Counted from the first letter of the stretch, positions 16,818 through 27,100 are shown. The stretch: DNA of 64,000 nucleotides from CAZQQU01 sp964595625 (GCA_964595625.1 CAZQQU010000002.1:253723-317722), one strand, 5' to 3'. Notes: a model not told the origin generated them from the sequence alone. Translations and numbers: made by a program.

Positions 16818-18454
16818 AATATAATTTCTGCTTTAAATCCTCTTCCTTTTGATGATTCAAAATTAAATTGTCCTCCTACACTTTCAATACGGGTTTCCGC
16901 ATTTTGAAGTCCGTTTTTTGTAAATATCTCATTGCCAATTCCGTTGTCTGTATATTTTATAAATATTTTATTCTTTTCTATTGAAAATAAAATAACTACT
17001 AGGCTGGCTTGGCTATGTTTTTTCATATTGGTCATCAACTCTTGCAAAACGCGATAGAGAGCAATTTTTTTGAAGCTGGACACTTTGTTCCAAGGGATGG
17101 TATGTTTATTTCGAGTAATTACGTTGACTTTTTCATTTTTATACGTTAATAGCAAATCATTCAGCCGACTTTCAAAATCTATCTCAACATCAATAGCACT
17201 GATTTCTTTAGAAATATCCCGAGTTTTATCATAGATATGTTCTATATCATCCAGTACTTCGGTGGGGCTGGCTTGATGTTGGATTTTATTCATGACTCGA
17301 AATAAGTCGTTGGCAACCTCATCGTGAATTTTAATGGATATGCGATTTTCGGTTTGTTCTATTTTTTTTCTCGTGTTTCTACGATAATTGGCAACTAGCA
17401 AGTAAATGATCAAACTAGCCACTATGGAAAGCAAGGCGAAAAGTAATTGAAACAACTGTTTGCGTGACTTTTCTTTTTGTTGTTGTAATTGAGCTTGGTA
17501 GGTTTTGAGTTGCTCCTTGTTAAAATCGTATTTGATGGCGGCAAACTTATTTTGTTGTTGTAAGTAGCTAATTTCCAGGCTATCAGTAATTTTTTTGTAA
17601 TGGGAAAAATAGGGGTCGTTGCTAAGTTGTGAAAAAAATCCTAGGGCATTCTTAAGATAAGCAGGACTATTGATCAGTTGTGCCGTTTGAAAGGCTTGGT
17701 CTGCATAAAAAGCTGCTTGTTGGAGTTGATTTTGTTCTAAATAATAGGAGGCTAAGTTTTTGTAACTGGCATAAATGCCTTTGTGATCGTTGTATTTTTT
17801 TCTTATTTCTAAGGCCTCAAGCATAGAAGTCAGTGCCTGAATGTCTCCTAATTTATAATGTACAAACGAAAGGTTATCCAAAACTCGGGCAAGTTCAGTG
17901 GAGTCTTGCAATTGCCGGGAAATGGAATAAGCTCGCTGTAAATAGGTCTCTGCTTGTTGCCATTGATTTTGTTCTTTGTAAATATTACCAATATTGTTGA
18001 GTATAATAAAACTGTCTCGAGCTTTAGTGGTATAGGAAAGCGCACGGTTGTAATACTTGATGGCCCAATCTGCATTGTTGAGTTGCCGGTAGATTTTACC
18101 CAATTGGTTATAGCATCCGGCTTGTAAAGAGTCCCCTAGATTTTTATTTTCTATGAGTTCTATAGCTTGGGTGATTGCTGATTCACTTTCGTAATACATC
18201 CCCAAATCATAATGGATAATAGCCAACACCCTCAAGTCGTGTACTGCAGCTGCAAATTGTTGTTGTTGAAGATTATTTTCTTTTGAGTTTTCAAAAAACC
18301 AATAAGCATCGATAATGTCTTGAGATTGGTGGGGATTAATGGCTAATTGTTTATAATAAGCTATACTGTCTGTAGTTGTTTGAGCAACTACACGATGTAT
18401 TACTACAAAGAGCCCCAACAATAAAAGAGGAATGAAAAAAGTCACTGTTTTCAT
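16814..18454 (-). CDS. TPR-containing sensor histidine kinase (HisKA_3/NarX type)
   Basis: Protein of about 546 residues: signal/anchor segment (FFIPLLLLGLFVVIHRVV), periplasmic TPR array (about 70-290), one membrane helix (QLFQLLFALLSIVASLIIYLL), a dimerisation/phosphotransfer helix with His377 in KIHDEVAN, and an HATPase domain with N-box ELMTNMKKHSQA and G-box DNGIGNE. Sensing probably occurs through the periplasmic TPRs. The start at 18454 (MKTVTFF) was preferred to an ORF extension. It follows a very small lipoprotein gene by 42 bp and is coupled to the response regulator. Confidence 0.9.
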   Translation of the reverse strand: MKTVTFFIPLLLLGLFVVIHRVVAQTTTDSIAYYKQLAINPHQSQDIIDAYWFFENSKENNLQQQQFAAAVHDLRVLAIIHYDLGMYYESESAITQAIELIENKNLGDSLQAGCYNQLGKIYRQLNNADWAIKYYNRALSYTTKARDSFIILNNIGNIYKEQNQWQQAETYLQRAYSISRQLQDSTELARVLDNLSFVHYKLGDIQALTSMLEALEIRKKYNDHKGIYASYKNLASYYLEQNQLQQAAFYADQAFQTAQLINSPAYLKNALGFFSQLSNDPYFSHYKKITDSLEISYLQQQNKFAAIKYDFNKEQLKTYQAQLQQQKEKSRKQLFQLLFALLSIVASLIIYLLVANYRRNTRKKIEQTENRISIKIHDEVANDLFRVMNKIQHQASPTEVLDDIEHIYDKTRDISKEISAIDVEIDFESRLNDLLLTYKNEKVNVITRNKHTIPWNKVSSFKKIALYRVLQELMTNMKKHSQASLVVILFSIEKNKIFIKYTDNGIGNEIFTKNGLQNAETRIESVGGQFNFESSKGRGFKAEIIL

Positions 18455-18496
18455 TCCTCTAAAATACAAATTAAATGAATTCTCAAAATGTCCATA

Positions 18497-18655
18497 TTAT
18501 CCACCGGGTGGTGGAGGGGGTGTGACCGGTGGAATATCGCCGTCGTCCCCACAACAGGCCTGCGGTGTGATTGATTCGTGAATACTTTGCGGGGTACATG
18601 CCTGCAAGCTAACGAACAAACACAACAGGGCCATAAAACCAATATATTTTTTCAT
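18497..18655 (-). CDS. Small lipoprotein, 52 residues
   Basis: Read directly from the - strand. MKKYIGFMALLCLFVSLQAC is a lipoprotein signal with Cys20 in a LQAC lipobox. The mature part of about 32 residues has a CC pair, a short acidic run (GDDGD) and a proline tract (PPPPP) before GG-stop. It lies 42 bp upstream of the histidine kinase gene on the same strand and probably shares its transcript. I know no family. It may modulate the TPR sensor domain in the periplasm (inference). Confidence 0.72.
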   Translation of the reverse strand: MKKYIGFMALLCLFVSLQACTPQSIHESITPQACCGDDGDIPPVTPPPPPGG

Positions 18656-18789
18656 GGCTTGTTACAATTTAAAATGAAACAATCGTGTTGACTGGCAGGA
18701 TTACCTCCGGAGCCTTTCACCGCAGGCAACACACTCTTTGGGTAGAGGCGTCCCTCTAAAGATTGAGAAGTGATAAACCAAAAAAGCAC
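18652..18789 (-). CDS. Possible small ORF coupled to the small lipoprotein gene
   Basis: An open frame of 45 codons begins at GTG 18789, with no ATG. The product would start with a short hydrophobic segment (LFWFITSQS) followed by a Gly/Ser/Asn-rich tail with two Cys residues (HDCFILNCNKP). Its TGA overlaps the lipoprotein ATG as ATGA, the usual signature of translational coupling, which is the main reason to list it. The absence of ATG and of recognisable homology keeps confidence low. Confidence 0.25.
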   Translation of the reverse strand: MLFWFITSQSLEGRLYPKSVLPAVKGSGGNPASQHDCFILNCNKP

Positions 18790-18953
18790 AACACCTACTT
18801 CTCTAAAATGTCAGTGACTTTTTTGATTTCAGGGACAAAGAAATAGGGTTGATTAGAGATATGAAGGAAAAAATCAGGAAAAATCCGGGAAACTTATTTC
18901 CCAAAAATTTCCCCGAAAATTTGTAGCTTTATCGGCCTGATTATTTAGTAGTT

Positions 18954-19652
18954 ATGTATAAGGAAGTGGTCATAATGTCTTACGAAAAAGCAGAGCGAGA
19001 AATACCAGGAAGCGTTTCTAGAACGGCTATTTTGACTTATTTGTCCGAAACTATTTTACTTAACTATAAATTTCAGGTTAGTGAAAGGACTTTACGCAAT
19101 CTCTACCAGGAGAGTTTGCAAACCAATACCGACATCCGAATCAGTTCTGACTTGTTACAAAAATTGTGTCTGTACTTGGGTTATGATTCTTATCAGGAAT
19201 TTTTATCGGCTCACTTTCCTACCTCCCAACCTTCTTTTTGGGTAAGAAATAAAAAGACTTGGGGGTTGGCTCTGGTAGTGGCGGGGTTATTACTAACGGT
19301 TAATTTTATTAGTTTTTTATCCGAATATGCTTCTCCCTGCGCGAATCAAAAAATGGCACTGCAGTGGCAGGACTCTCTCTATATATTGGTACCAGTTGAT
19401 CTGAATAAAATAAAAACGGGTGCTCAAAAACCCTGCGATGAAAATTTACTCACGGGTTTTCGAAAAGTTAATCCCGATGCCAGTTATCCTTTTTTTTCTT
19501 CTACCAAAAATCCCCTTTTGTTTTATGAAAAAGGCCGTGATGGAACCTACGAATTCTTTACCATGTTGGATTACCATCCAGAAACCCATCGGCCCTTAAA
19601 GCCCATTACTCCTTACATCATAGAAAAATATATTATTAATAAAAAGCAGTAA
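18954..19652 (+). CDS. Single-pass membrane protein with cytoplasmic HTH-like N-domain
   Basis: Protein of 232 residues without a family name I can give. Residues 10-85 form a helical cytoplasmic module (TAILTYLSETILLNYKFQVSER, then DLLQKLCLYLGYDSYQEFL) that resembles an N-terminal module seen before membrane helices in many Bacteroidota proteins. One helix (WGLALVVAGLLLTVNFISFL, about 103-122) is followed by a periplasmic domain of about 110 residues with two Cys. An ATG at 18975 (MSYEKAE) is an alternative start. It is divergent from the kinase operon, with which it may share control. Confidence 0.7.
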   Translation: MYKEVVIMSYEKAEREIPGSVSRTAILTYLSETILLNYKFQVSERTLRNLYQESLQTNTDIRISSDLLQKLCLYLGYDSYQEFLSAHFPTSQPSFWVRNKKTWGLALVVAGLLLTVNFISFLSEYASPCANQKMALQWQDSLYILVPVDLNKIKTGAQKPCDENLLTGFRKVNPDASYPFFSSTKNPLLFYEKGRDGTYEFFTMLDYHPETHRPLKPITPYIIEKYIINKKQ

Positions 19653-19733
19653 TTTTTTCTAGGTTGGGTTTATAAAAGACAATACAGTGATTTTTGGGCC
19701 CCGAGTAGATTAACCCCAAATTAACAGATTTTG

Positions 19734-19765
19734 TTGTCTTTATATAAAACAGAGGGCTAACTTTG
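19734..19765 (+). promoter_or_regulatory. Bacteroidota-type promoter for the MFS gene
   Basis: TTG (19734-19736), a 21-bp spacer and TAACTTTG (19758-19765) match the TTG-N17-23-TAnnTTTG consensus. The gene starts 18 bp after the -7 box. Confidence 0.6.
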
Positions 19766-19783
19766 CATTTTTGTATAAAAAGG

Positions 19784-20956
19784 ATGGGGAAAAGAGAAAA
19801 AATTTGGTCAAAAAACTTTATAACCGCTTGTATAGCACATTTCTTAACGGCTTGTGCCTTTAATTTATTGATGCCTGCCATCCCTTTGTATCTGTTTGAA
19901 GAATTGGGAGTCGAAGCCTCTCAAATGGGTATTGTTTTGTCTTCCTATGCCATAGCGTTGCTTTTTATTCGTCCATTTAGTGGTTTTTTAGTAGATGTTT
20001 ATGCCCGAAAACCCCTTTATATAGTTGGTTTAAGTCTGTTTATAGCTGTTTTTGTGGGATATTATTTTGCGGTGACCGTGACCTTTTTAATTATCCTTCG
20101 ATTTGTTCATGGTCTATTTTGGGGATTGTCTACGGTATCAGCCAATACGGTAGCAATTGATATCATTCCAGAATCCAGAAGAGCCGAAGGGGTGGGTTAT
20201 TTTGGGGTAAATACCAATGTAGCCATGGCGATAGCTCCTTTTGTAGCAGTACATATTTATGAGAATCATGGCTTTGATTTTTTAATTAGCTGTGCTTTAA
20301 TAATGGGAGTGTTGGCGGTGATAGCTGTATTTTTTATTCGGGTTCCTTTGCGGGAAAAATTAGATAAAATACCACCTCTGTCTTTTGACCGGTTTTTACT
20401 GCGAAGCGGCATTCCCATTTTGTGGAATCAGTTGATGATCTCTTTTGGATGGGGAACGTTGATTGCTTTTGCTATTTTGTATGGAAAAGAAACCGGAGTG
20501 GAAAATCCCGGCGTGTTTTTTTTATTTTTAGCAATGGGAATTATTTTATCACGTATTAATTCAGGTAGGTTCGTAGATAAAGGATTCTTACACCAAGTCA
20601 TGGTGGTAGCACTTTTGGCTATTACTTTGGGATTTTTAAGTTTTGCATTGCTACATAATTTGATTGCTTACTGTCTTTCCTCTTTTGTTATAGGAATTGG
20701 TTACGGAACACTTTTTCCAGCTCTTCAAACCTTGTATATCAATATGGCTCCTGGAAATAAAAGAGGGACGGCCAATGCTACTTATCTAACCGGGTTTGAT
20801 TTAGGTATTGGATTAGGGATGTTATTAGGTGCTGTTATTGCAGACCGATATGGATTTCAAGGAATGTATTTAATGACTTCGGGTTTATGTGGCTTGGGGC
20901 TCGTTATTTATTGGCTGCATTCTAGAAAAGTGTACGAAAAAAACCGACTGGTATAG
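19784..20956 (+). CDS. Major facilitator superfamily transporter
   Basis: Protein of 390 residues with 12 hydrophobic segments and a motif-A-like loop between helices 2 and 3 (GFLVDVYARKPLYIVGL). It resembles the YfcJ/YhhS-type MFS exporters, with GINS-like segments in both halves (RFVHGLFWGLSTVSANTVAID; GIGYGTLFPALQTLYI). The substrate is unknown. ATG 19784 was chosen over an upstream ATG at 19763 because the latter overlaps the promoter box. Confidence 0.88.
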   Translation: MGKREKIWSKNFITACIAHFLTACAFNLLMPAIPLYLFEELGVEASQMGIVLSSYAIALLFIRPFSGFLVDVYARKPLYIVGLSLFIAVFVGYYFAVTVTFLIILRFVHGLFWGLSTVSANTVAIDIIPESRRAEGVGYFGVNTNVAMAIAPFVAVHIYENHGFDFLISCALIMGVLAVIAVFFIRVPLREKLDKIPPLSFDRFLLRSGIPILWNQLMISFGWGTLIAFAILYGKETGVENPGVFFLFLAMGIILSRINSGRFVDKGFLHQVMVVALLAITLGFLSFALLHNLIAYCLSSFVIGIGYGTLFPALQTLYINMAPGNKRGTANATYLTGFDLGIGLGMLLGAVIADRYGFQGMYLMTSGLCGLGLVIYWLHSRKVYEKNRLV

Positions 20957-20981
20957 TTTTCAACAAAAAGAAAAGCAAACA

Positions 20982-21012
20982 TTTGGCAGTTCGTAAATTA
21001 GCTGTATATTTG
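20982..21012 (+). promoter_or_regulatory. Strong promoter of rplU-rpmA
   Basis: TTTG (20982-20985), a 19-bp spacer and TATATTTG (21005-21012) are a full match to the Bacteroidota sigma consensus. Transcription would begin near 21019, giving a leader of about 40 nt. Confidence 0.75.
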
Positions 21013-21057
21013 CACCCTCAATTTTGATAAAAGTATAATTTAAACAAAAAACACGCT

Positions 21058-21699
21058 ATGTATGCAATTGTAGAGATAGCAGGGCAGCAGTTTAAAGTTG
21101 CTAAAGACCAAAAAGTGTTTGTTCATCGCTTAGCCGGCGAAGAAGGAAGCTCGGTAACTTTTGACCAAGTACTTCTTATAGGTAACGATAAGGACATTAC
21201 TTTAGGCGCCCCGGCTATAGATGGTGCTCAAGTAGAGGCCAAAATTTTAAGACATCTTAAAGGAGATAAGGTAATTGTATTTAAAAAGAAAAGAAGAAAA
21301 GGGTACCAAAAAAGCAATGGCCACCGTCAACAATTTTCTGAAATTATCATCGAAAGTATATTAGCTAGCGGTGGTAAAAAATCAGTTGCCAAAGAAACGG
21401 TTGCTAAAAAAACTGAGACTAAAAAGTCAACCGCAAAAGTAAAAGCGGATAAATTAACCCTTATTGAGGGTATTGGACCCAAAGTACAAGAAATACTAAC
21501 CGCTCAAGGAATTGAAACTTTTGAGAAATTAGCGGCCACTTCGGTCGAACAACTCAAAACGATTTTAGAAGAACAAGGCGGTGTGTATTTAGCAATGGAT
21601 CCTACCACCTGGCCAGAACAAGCTGCTTTAGCTGCGGCTGGTAAAATGGATGAGTTGAAGGCTTGGCAAGAAGATCTCAAAGGAGGTAGAGAAGAGTAA
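21058..21699 (+). CDS. rplU: Ribosomal protein bL21 with C-terminal helix-hairpin-helix extension
   Basis: The first 105 residues are a standard bL21 (MYAIVEIAGQQFKVAKDQ; KKKRRKGYQKSNGHRQ). After an Ala/Lys/Thr-rich linker (about 107-132) comes a second domain of about 80 residues starting LTLIEGIGPKVQEILTAQGI, a helix-hairpin-helix module. The total of 213 residues is twice the usual length. The same module ends ActC in this window. The tail may contact rRNA or DNA (inference). Followed by rpmA after 30 bp. Confidence 0.95.
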   Translation: MYAIVEIAGQQFKVAKDQKVFVHRLAGEEGSSVTFDQVLLIGNDKDITLGAPAIDGAQVEAKILRHLKGDKVIVFKKKRRKGYQKSNGHRQQFSEIIIESILASGGKKSVAKETVAKKTETKKSTAKVKADKLTLIEGIGPKVQEILTAQGIETFEKLAATSVEQLKTILEEQGGVYLAMDPTTWPEQAALAAAGKMDELKAWQEDLKGGREE

Positions 21700-21729
21700 A
21701 AAAAAGTATTAAACTAAAAAATATAGACC

Positions 21730-21990
21730 ATGGCACATAAAAAAGGAGTCGGTAGTTCTAAGAACGGAAGAGAATCAGAATCGAAACGTTTAGGTGTTAA
21801 GATTTTTGGTGGTCAAGCGGCTGTGGCAGGTAATATCATTGTAAGACAACGAGGAACTGCTCACAACCCCGGTGAAAACGTGTATGCCGGAAAAGACCAT
21901 ACCCTACACGCTAAAATTGACGGAATCGTACAATTTACAAAGAAAAAAGACAATAAATCGTACGTCTCGGTAATCCCTTTTGACAACTAA
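21730..21990 (+). CDS. rpmA: Ribosomal protein bL27
   Basis: Protein of 86 residues, the usual length, with [16 protein letters not shown] at the N-terminus and [16 protein letters not shown] in the core. The N-terminus lies near the peptidyl transferase centre. No N-terminal extension of the type removed by a protease in Firmicutes is present. Co-transcribed with rplU, and followed by a hairpin terminator. Confidence 0.98.
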   Translation: MAHKKGVGSSKNGRESESKRLGVKIFGGQAAVAGNIIVRQRGTAHNPGENVYAGKDHTLHAKIDGIVQFTKKKDNKSYVSVIPFDN

Positions 21991-22014
21991 TCTTATTGTC
22001 AATATCCCTTATTT

Positions 22015-22059
22015 GAAACTGATAGGAGTTTACCCCCCGGGTGAATTTCTATCAGTTTC
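22015..22059. terminator. Terminator between rpmA and the SPOR gene
   Basis: GAAACTGATAG (22015-22025) pairs with CTATCAGTTTC (22049-22059), an 11-bp stem with an inner CCC/GGG pairing. A T-rich stretch follows. The 3' arm overlaps the last codons of the convergent SPOR gene. Confidence 0.7.
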
Positions 22060-22438
22060 TTTCTTTTCGTTCGGGTCTAAATACAAAAGCGTTGGGGAAT
22101 TGTTTTTGGATTTTTAATAAAGCTCGATCCGCTTCCAATCGTGTCATAAAATTACCCACCCATACTTTGTAGTTGGGGGTTTCATATTCGATCGTAGCTG
22201 TCCACTCGGTATAGTTTTTTCGATAATTCTTGATAATATTTTCGGCTTCTTGTCTTTCTCCGTAATACAATTGAATGGTAAATCCTTCCTTGATTTTATG
22301 ATCTAGGTCTAGGTTTGACTTGATTTTTACCAAGTCGCTAATTTTAGCATCTTCAAAAACCTGTACAGTAGCTTTTTGTCCCAACATGCTTGTCGAGAAA
22401 ATCACAAAGCTTGTTATGCCAATCAAAAATCGTTTCAT
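22052..22438 (-). CDS. SPOR domain protein
   Basis: Exported protein of 128 residues. Signal peptide (MKRFLIGITSFVIFSTSMLG) followed by a short linker and a SPOR domain: GFTIQLYYGERQEAENIIK, then YKVWVGNFMTRLEADRALLKIQ, the typical repeat of the fold. SPOR domains bind denuded peptidoglycan strands at septa. The start at 22438 gives a proper signal peptide; a longer frame adds 14 residues without one. Monocistronic and convergent with rpmA. Confidence 0.85.
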   Translation of the reverse strand: MKRFLIGITSFVIFSTSMLGQKATVQVFEDAKISDLVKIKSNLDLDHKIKEGFTIQLYYGERQEAENIIKNYRKNYTEWTATIEYETPNYKVWVGNFMTRLEADRALLKIQKQFPNAFVFRPERKERN

Positions 22439-22620
22439 AGTTATATTTATTTGAAAAAGAGTGTATAAAAATGTAGACACTGAGAGACAAAATTAAATAA
22501 ATAATTTTTTATCCGAAGGCTTTCTTCCTGTAAACTAAAAAAAGCGGTAAATATTATTTAGAATGGGTATAAATTATTGTTTATGGAGCTTATTAAATTC
22601 CTAAAATAAACATAATATGT

Positions 22621-22628
22621 TACTTTTG
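22621..22628 (+). promoter_or_regulatory. Possible -7 box of the act-cox operon
   Basis: TACTTTTG fits TAnnTTTG 100 bp before actA. No clear TTG lies 17-23 bp upstream, so this is tentative. Confidence 0.35.
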
Positions 22629-22728
22629 TGCAGTCAAATTTCAGGTGAAGTCCCTAATCCATTTTTAATTAGATGAATAGGTATTTTCGATAGAAATTTT
22701 GACAGATAACCACACTACATATTTTAGT

Positions 22729-24045
22729 ATGAAAAAGGTGAGATATCCATTTGGACTGCTTAAAATTCTTTCTCTAGCACTAATAGCCATGCTATTGGCA
22801 TTTTCCAATCCTTTATACGCACAGGAAGAGAGTGCTTCTGAGCCTGCCCTTGATTTAGGGGGTGATCCGGCTGTAGGAAGACAACTTTTTAATGCCAATT
22901 GTGCTGCTTGTCACTCGTTAGACCGAAAAGGTGTAGGTCCTGCACTGCGGGATGTTACTAAAAAGTACGAAAGAGAGTGGCTGCATAAATGGATTAAAAA
23001 CAGTGCGGCTATGGTGGCTTCCGGAGACGAAAGAGCTGTAAAAGTATTTAACGAATACAACGGTTCGCCTATGCAGGCGTTTCCCCAACTTTCGGAACAA
23101 GATATAGACAATATTTTGGCCTATGCCAGCCAACCTAAATCCGAACCCGTAGTGAATGCTGGGGATGGTGGAGGTGGCGGTGCCACTTCCCAAACAGGTG
23201 GTTTTTCTAACGAATTGGTGTTGGGTCTTTTAGCTGTTGTCTTGTTGATGTTGGTTATCATGCTGTTTTTAGTAAACAAGGTTTTAAAGAAAATCGCTGA
23301 GGCCAACGGGGTTGAATATCCGGAACAAGAAAAGAGAACACCACTGTGGAAAGCCTTTGTTAAAAACCAATTCTTAGTATTGGTTTCAACTATCGTCTTG
23401 TTGTTGGTGGGAGCGTATTGCGCCTATGGATATTTGATGCAGGTAGGTGTTGATCAAGGTTATGCTCCGGTACAGCCCATACATTTTTCCCATAAAATTC
23501 ACGCTGGCGATAATCAAATTGATTGTAATTTCTGTCACTCTTCTGCACGTGTGAGCAAAACTTCAGGAATTCCCTCTTTAAACGTATGTATGAGTTGTCA
23601 TGAGAATATATACGAGTACACCGGTGAAGTAGATGTGGCCAACGGATATAGCAAAGAGTTTTATGATAAAGAGATTGCGAAATTATACGAAGCTGTAGGT
23701 TGGGATCCCAACGAACGAGTGTACACGGGGGTAGAGAAGCCAGTGAAATGGGTTCGAATTCACAACTTGCCTGACTTAGCGTATTTTAATCACTCCCAAC
23801 ACGTCAATGTAGCTGGTTTGGATTGTCAAACGTGCCACGGTCCGGTACAAGAAATGGAAATAGTAGAGCAATTTGCGCCACTTACCATGGGATGGTGTGT
23901 CGATTGTCACCGTACAACCGATTTAAAATTAAAAGACAACGAATATTACGAAAAGATACATGCCGAACTTTCCAAGAAATATGGAGTTGAGAAATTGACG
24001 GTGGCTCAGATGGGTGGTTTGGAATGCGGTAAGTGTCACTATTAA
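22729..24045 (+). CDS. actA: Alternative complex III subunit ActA (multiheme cytochrome c)
   Basis: Protein of 438 residues with six CxxCH heme sites: CAACH (58-62) in an N-terminal class-I cytochrome c domain, and CNFCH, CMSCH, CQTCH, CVDCH and CGKCH in the C-terminal half. Signal peptide (LALIAMLLAFSNPLYAQ), a Gly-rich linker, and two membrane helices (VLGLLAVVLLMLVIMLFLV and FLVLVSTIVLLLVGAYCAYGY) separate the two parts. ActA passes electrons from the quinol site of the complex to cytochrome c or the oxidase. The described core is pentaheme; the monoheme N-domain here is an added module. First gene of the act-cox operon. Confidence 0.93.
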   Translation: MKKVRYPFGLLKILSLALIAMLLAFSNPLYAQEESASEPALDLGGDPAVGRQLFNANCAACHSLDRKGVGPALRDVTKKYEREWLHKWIKNSAAMVASGDERAVKVFNEYNGSPMQAFPQLSEQDIDNILAYASQPKSEPVVNAGDGGGGGATSQTGGFSNELVLGLLAVVLLMLVIMLFLVNKVLKKIAEANGVEYPEQEKRTPLWKAFVKNQFLVLVSTIVLLLVGAYCAYGYLMQVGVDQGYAPVQPIHFSHKIHAGDNQIDCNFCHSSARVSKTSGIPSLNVCMSCHENIYEYTGEVDVANGYSKEFYDKEIAKLYEAVGWDPNERVYTGVEKPVKWVRIHNLPDLAYFNHSQHVNVAGLDCQTCHGPVQEMEIVEQFAPLTMGWCVDCHRTTDLKLKDNEYYEKIHAELSKKYGVEKLTVAQMGGLECGKCHY

Positions 24046-24113
24046 TTTTCAGTTTATAATCTCATAATTATAGACTTTATTAACCGAGTTAAGATTCATT
24101 TAGGATAAAAGAT

Positions 24114-27100
24114 ATGGCATCAAGCAAAAGATACTGGAAAAGTATAGAAGAACTAGATACTACTAGTTCGATTGTTGAGAAGCTTAAACAAAACGAATTT
24201 GTAGAAGAAATTCCTACCGATGAGTTTTTAGGAGATAAAGAAACTCTAAGTAACTCTTCTACTTCTCGACGGGATTTTTTGAAGTATGTTGGTTTTACAA
24301 CTGCTGCTGCCACGTTAGCGGCTTGTGAAGGCCCTGTGATTAAATCGATACCCTACGTGGTGCATCCGGATGAGATTGTTCCCGGAGTAGCTAATTACTA
24401 TGCGACTACCATTGCCGATGGTTTTGATTTTGCCTCTATTTTAGTAAAGACCCGTGAAGGAAGACCTATTAAAATAGAAAACAATAAATTGGCTAAGGTA
24501 AAAGGTAGCGGTAACGCTCGGGTTCACGCATCTGTCCTTTCACTTTATGATAGCTACCGATTAAAACAACCCTTAATAAACGGAACGATTGCTTCGTGGG
24601 ATCAGTTTGATAAAGAAGTAGTTACTAAGTTAACACAATTACAACAAGCTGGTAAAAAAGTAGTACTGCTTACGCAGACCTTTGCCAGTCCTTCGACTGA
24701 TCGACTTATCCAACAATTTATAGAGAAGTACCCTCATGTAGAACATGTGGTTTATGATACGGTTTCTTCCTCAGAAGCCTTAGATGCTTTTCAGCAAAAA
24801 TATGGGCAACGAGGATTAGCCGATTACGATTTTTCTGTTGCCGATGTAATTGTTTCTGTCGGAGCAGATTTTCTAGGAGATTGGCAAGGGGGAGGTTATA
24901 GCGCCGGCTATGCACAAAACCGCTCTCCCAAAAATGGGAAAATGTCTAGGCACATACAGTTTGAAGCACTGATGACTCGTACTGGAGCCATGGCAGATAA
25001 ACGTATCCCTACCACTCCGTCGGAACAGAAAGAAGTTTTAAAAGCACTTAATGGTGGTTCGGCCAATTTGCCCGAACACTTGCGTGAGGCGGTTGCTGCG
25101 GTTCGAAGAGAATTACAGAAAGCAGGTAGTAAAGCGGTTGTAGTAACCGGTTTAGCCGATACGGAAGCACAATTACTTTCGTTAATTATCAACGAAAAAA
25201 TAGGTAGCCAAGCTATCGATACTGAAAAGCCCAGATTGATACGTCAAGGAAATTCAGCTCAAGTGCTTCAGGTAATCAATCAGGTGAAATCTGGAAGTAT
25301 CGCTGGTTTAATTTCTGTAAATGTAGATCCGTTATACTCGTTTCCAGAGGCAGATGCTTTTGCAGAAAGCTATAAAAAATTAGAACTTTCGGTGGCTTTT
25401 AGTTTGCGAGAAGATGCTACTGCCTCGGCTTCTCAATATGTTGGCGCTTTGCCTCATTATTTAGAATCCTGGGGTGATACTCAAATTAAAAAAGGAACTT
25501 TAGCACTGACGCAACCCACTATCCGTTCTTTGTTTGATACCCGACAATTTCAAGATACATTGTTGAAATGGTTAGAAGTCGATCAAACCTATTACGACTA
25601 TATCCGTCAAACTTTAGAGCCGGCTTTAGGAAATTCGTCCTGGAATCAAGTGTTGCATGACGGTTTTGTTGAAACCGATTATGAGTTTCAAACTACGACC
25701 TCTTCTTCTGTAAGCGAGATTCAAGCACCTGCACTAGCACATACCGAAGGAGCGTATGAGTTAATTTTATATACCAAAACAGGAATCGGTGATGGTCAAC
25801 AAGCCAATAACCCTTGGTTACAAGAGTTACCCGATCCAATTACCCGAACTACTTGGGATAATTATCTGACCATTTCTGCGCGGGATGCTCAAGAGTTAAA
25901 CTTAAAGAATTACAATGTAGCCAATGGCGGATTGAATGGTAGTTATGTAAAAATTACTGCCGGAAATATAGTTATAGAAAAAGTTCCAGTTCTAATCCAA
26001 CCTGGTCAAGCACCCGGTACGGTAGGATTGGCTTTGGGTTATGGGAAGACCCATTCCATGCAAAAAGAAATGCAAGTAGGTGTAAACGCCTATAGCTTGT
26101 ATCAAGCCTTTAAAGATGTTCAGAAAGTAAATATTGAAAAAGTTAAGGGAGACCACGAATTTGCTTGTGTACAGTTGCACAATACTATGATGGGTAGAGA
26201 TATCATCAGAGAGGTTTCTTTAAATGACTTTAACGAAAAAGATAAAAACGACTGGAACCCAATACCCGAAGTGTCTCTTAATCATGAGATGCTACCTGTT
26301 AATATCCCAGAAGTAGATATTTGGGAGCAATTTGACCGTAGTATTGGACACCACTTTAAATTGTCCATCGATCTAAGCTCTTGTACAGCTTGTGGAGCTT
26401 GTGTGATTGCTTGTCATTCAGAAAATAACGTTCCGGTTGTGGGTAAAGACGAAATACGTAAAAGTCGTGATATGCACTGGCTACGTATTGACCGGTACTA
26501 CTCTTCGGAAGAAACTATTTTGGACGATTTAGATAAGAAAAACAACATATCAGGCTTGTTTGATTCGCTTTCTAAGTTTGGAGAACTGGAGACACCTGCC
26601 GATAATCCGCAAGTAGCTTTTATGCCGGTCATGTGTCAGCATTGTAACCAAGCACCTTGTGAAACAGTGTGTCCGGTAGCTGCTACCTCACACGGTCGTC
26701 AAGGTCAAAACCACATGGCGTATAACCGTTGTGTTGGTACCCGTTACTGTGCAAACAACTGTCCGTATAAAGTAAGAAGATTTAACTGGTTCTTATACAA
26801 CAATAATGACGAGTTTGATTACCATATGAATAATGATTTAGGTAGAATGGTGCTTAATCCCGATGTAACGGTACGTTCTAGAGGGGTGATGGAAAAATGC
26901 TCGTTCTGTATCCAGTCTACTCAAGAAGTTATACTAAGAGCCAAACGCGAAGGAAGAAAAGTAGAAGTAGGAGAATTCCACAATGCTGTGGCTTGTGCCG
27001 CAGCCTGTGATTCGGGGGCGATGGTTTTTGGAGATATCAATGAAGAGAAAGACCCTGTGGTTGCCTTGTCAGAAGATAAAAGAACCTATCATTTATTAGA

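Noticed and set aside
18451..18642. 63-codon frame on the - strand before the kinase
   Set aside because: It is out of frame with the small lipoprotein, whose signal peptide and lipobox are far more convincing.
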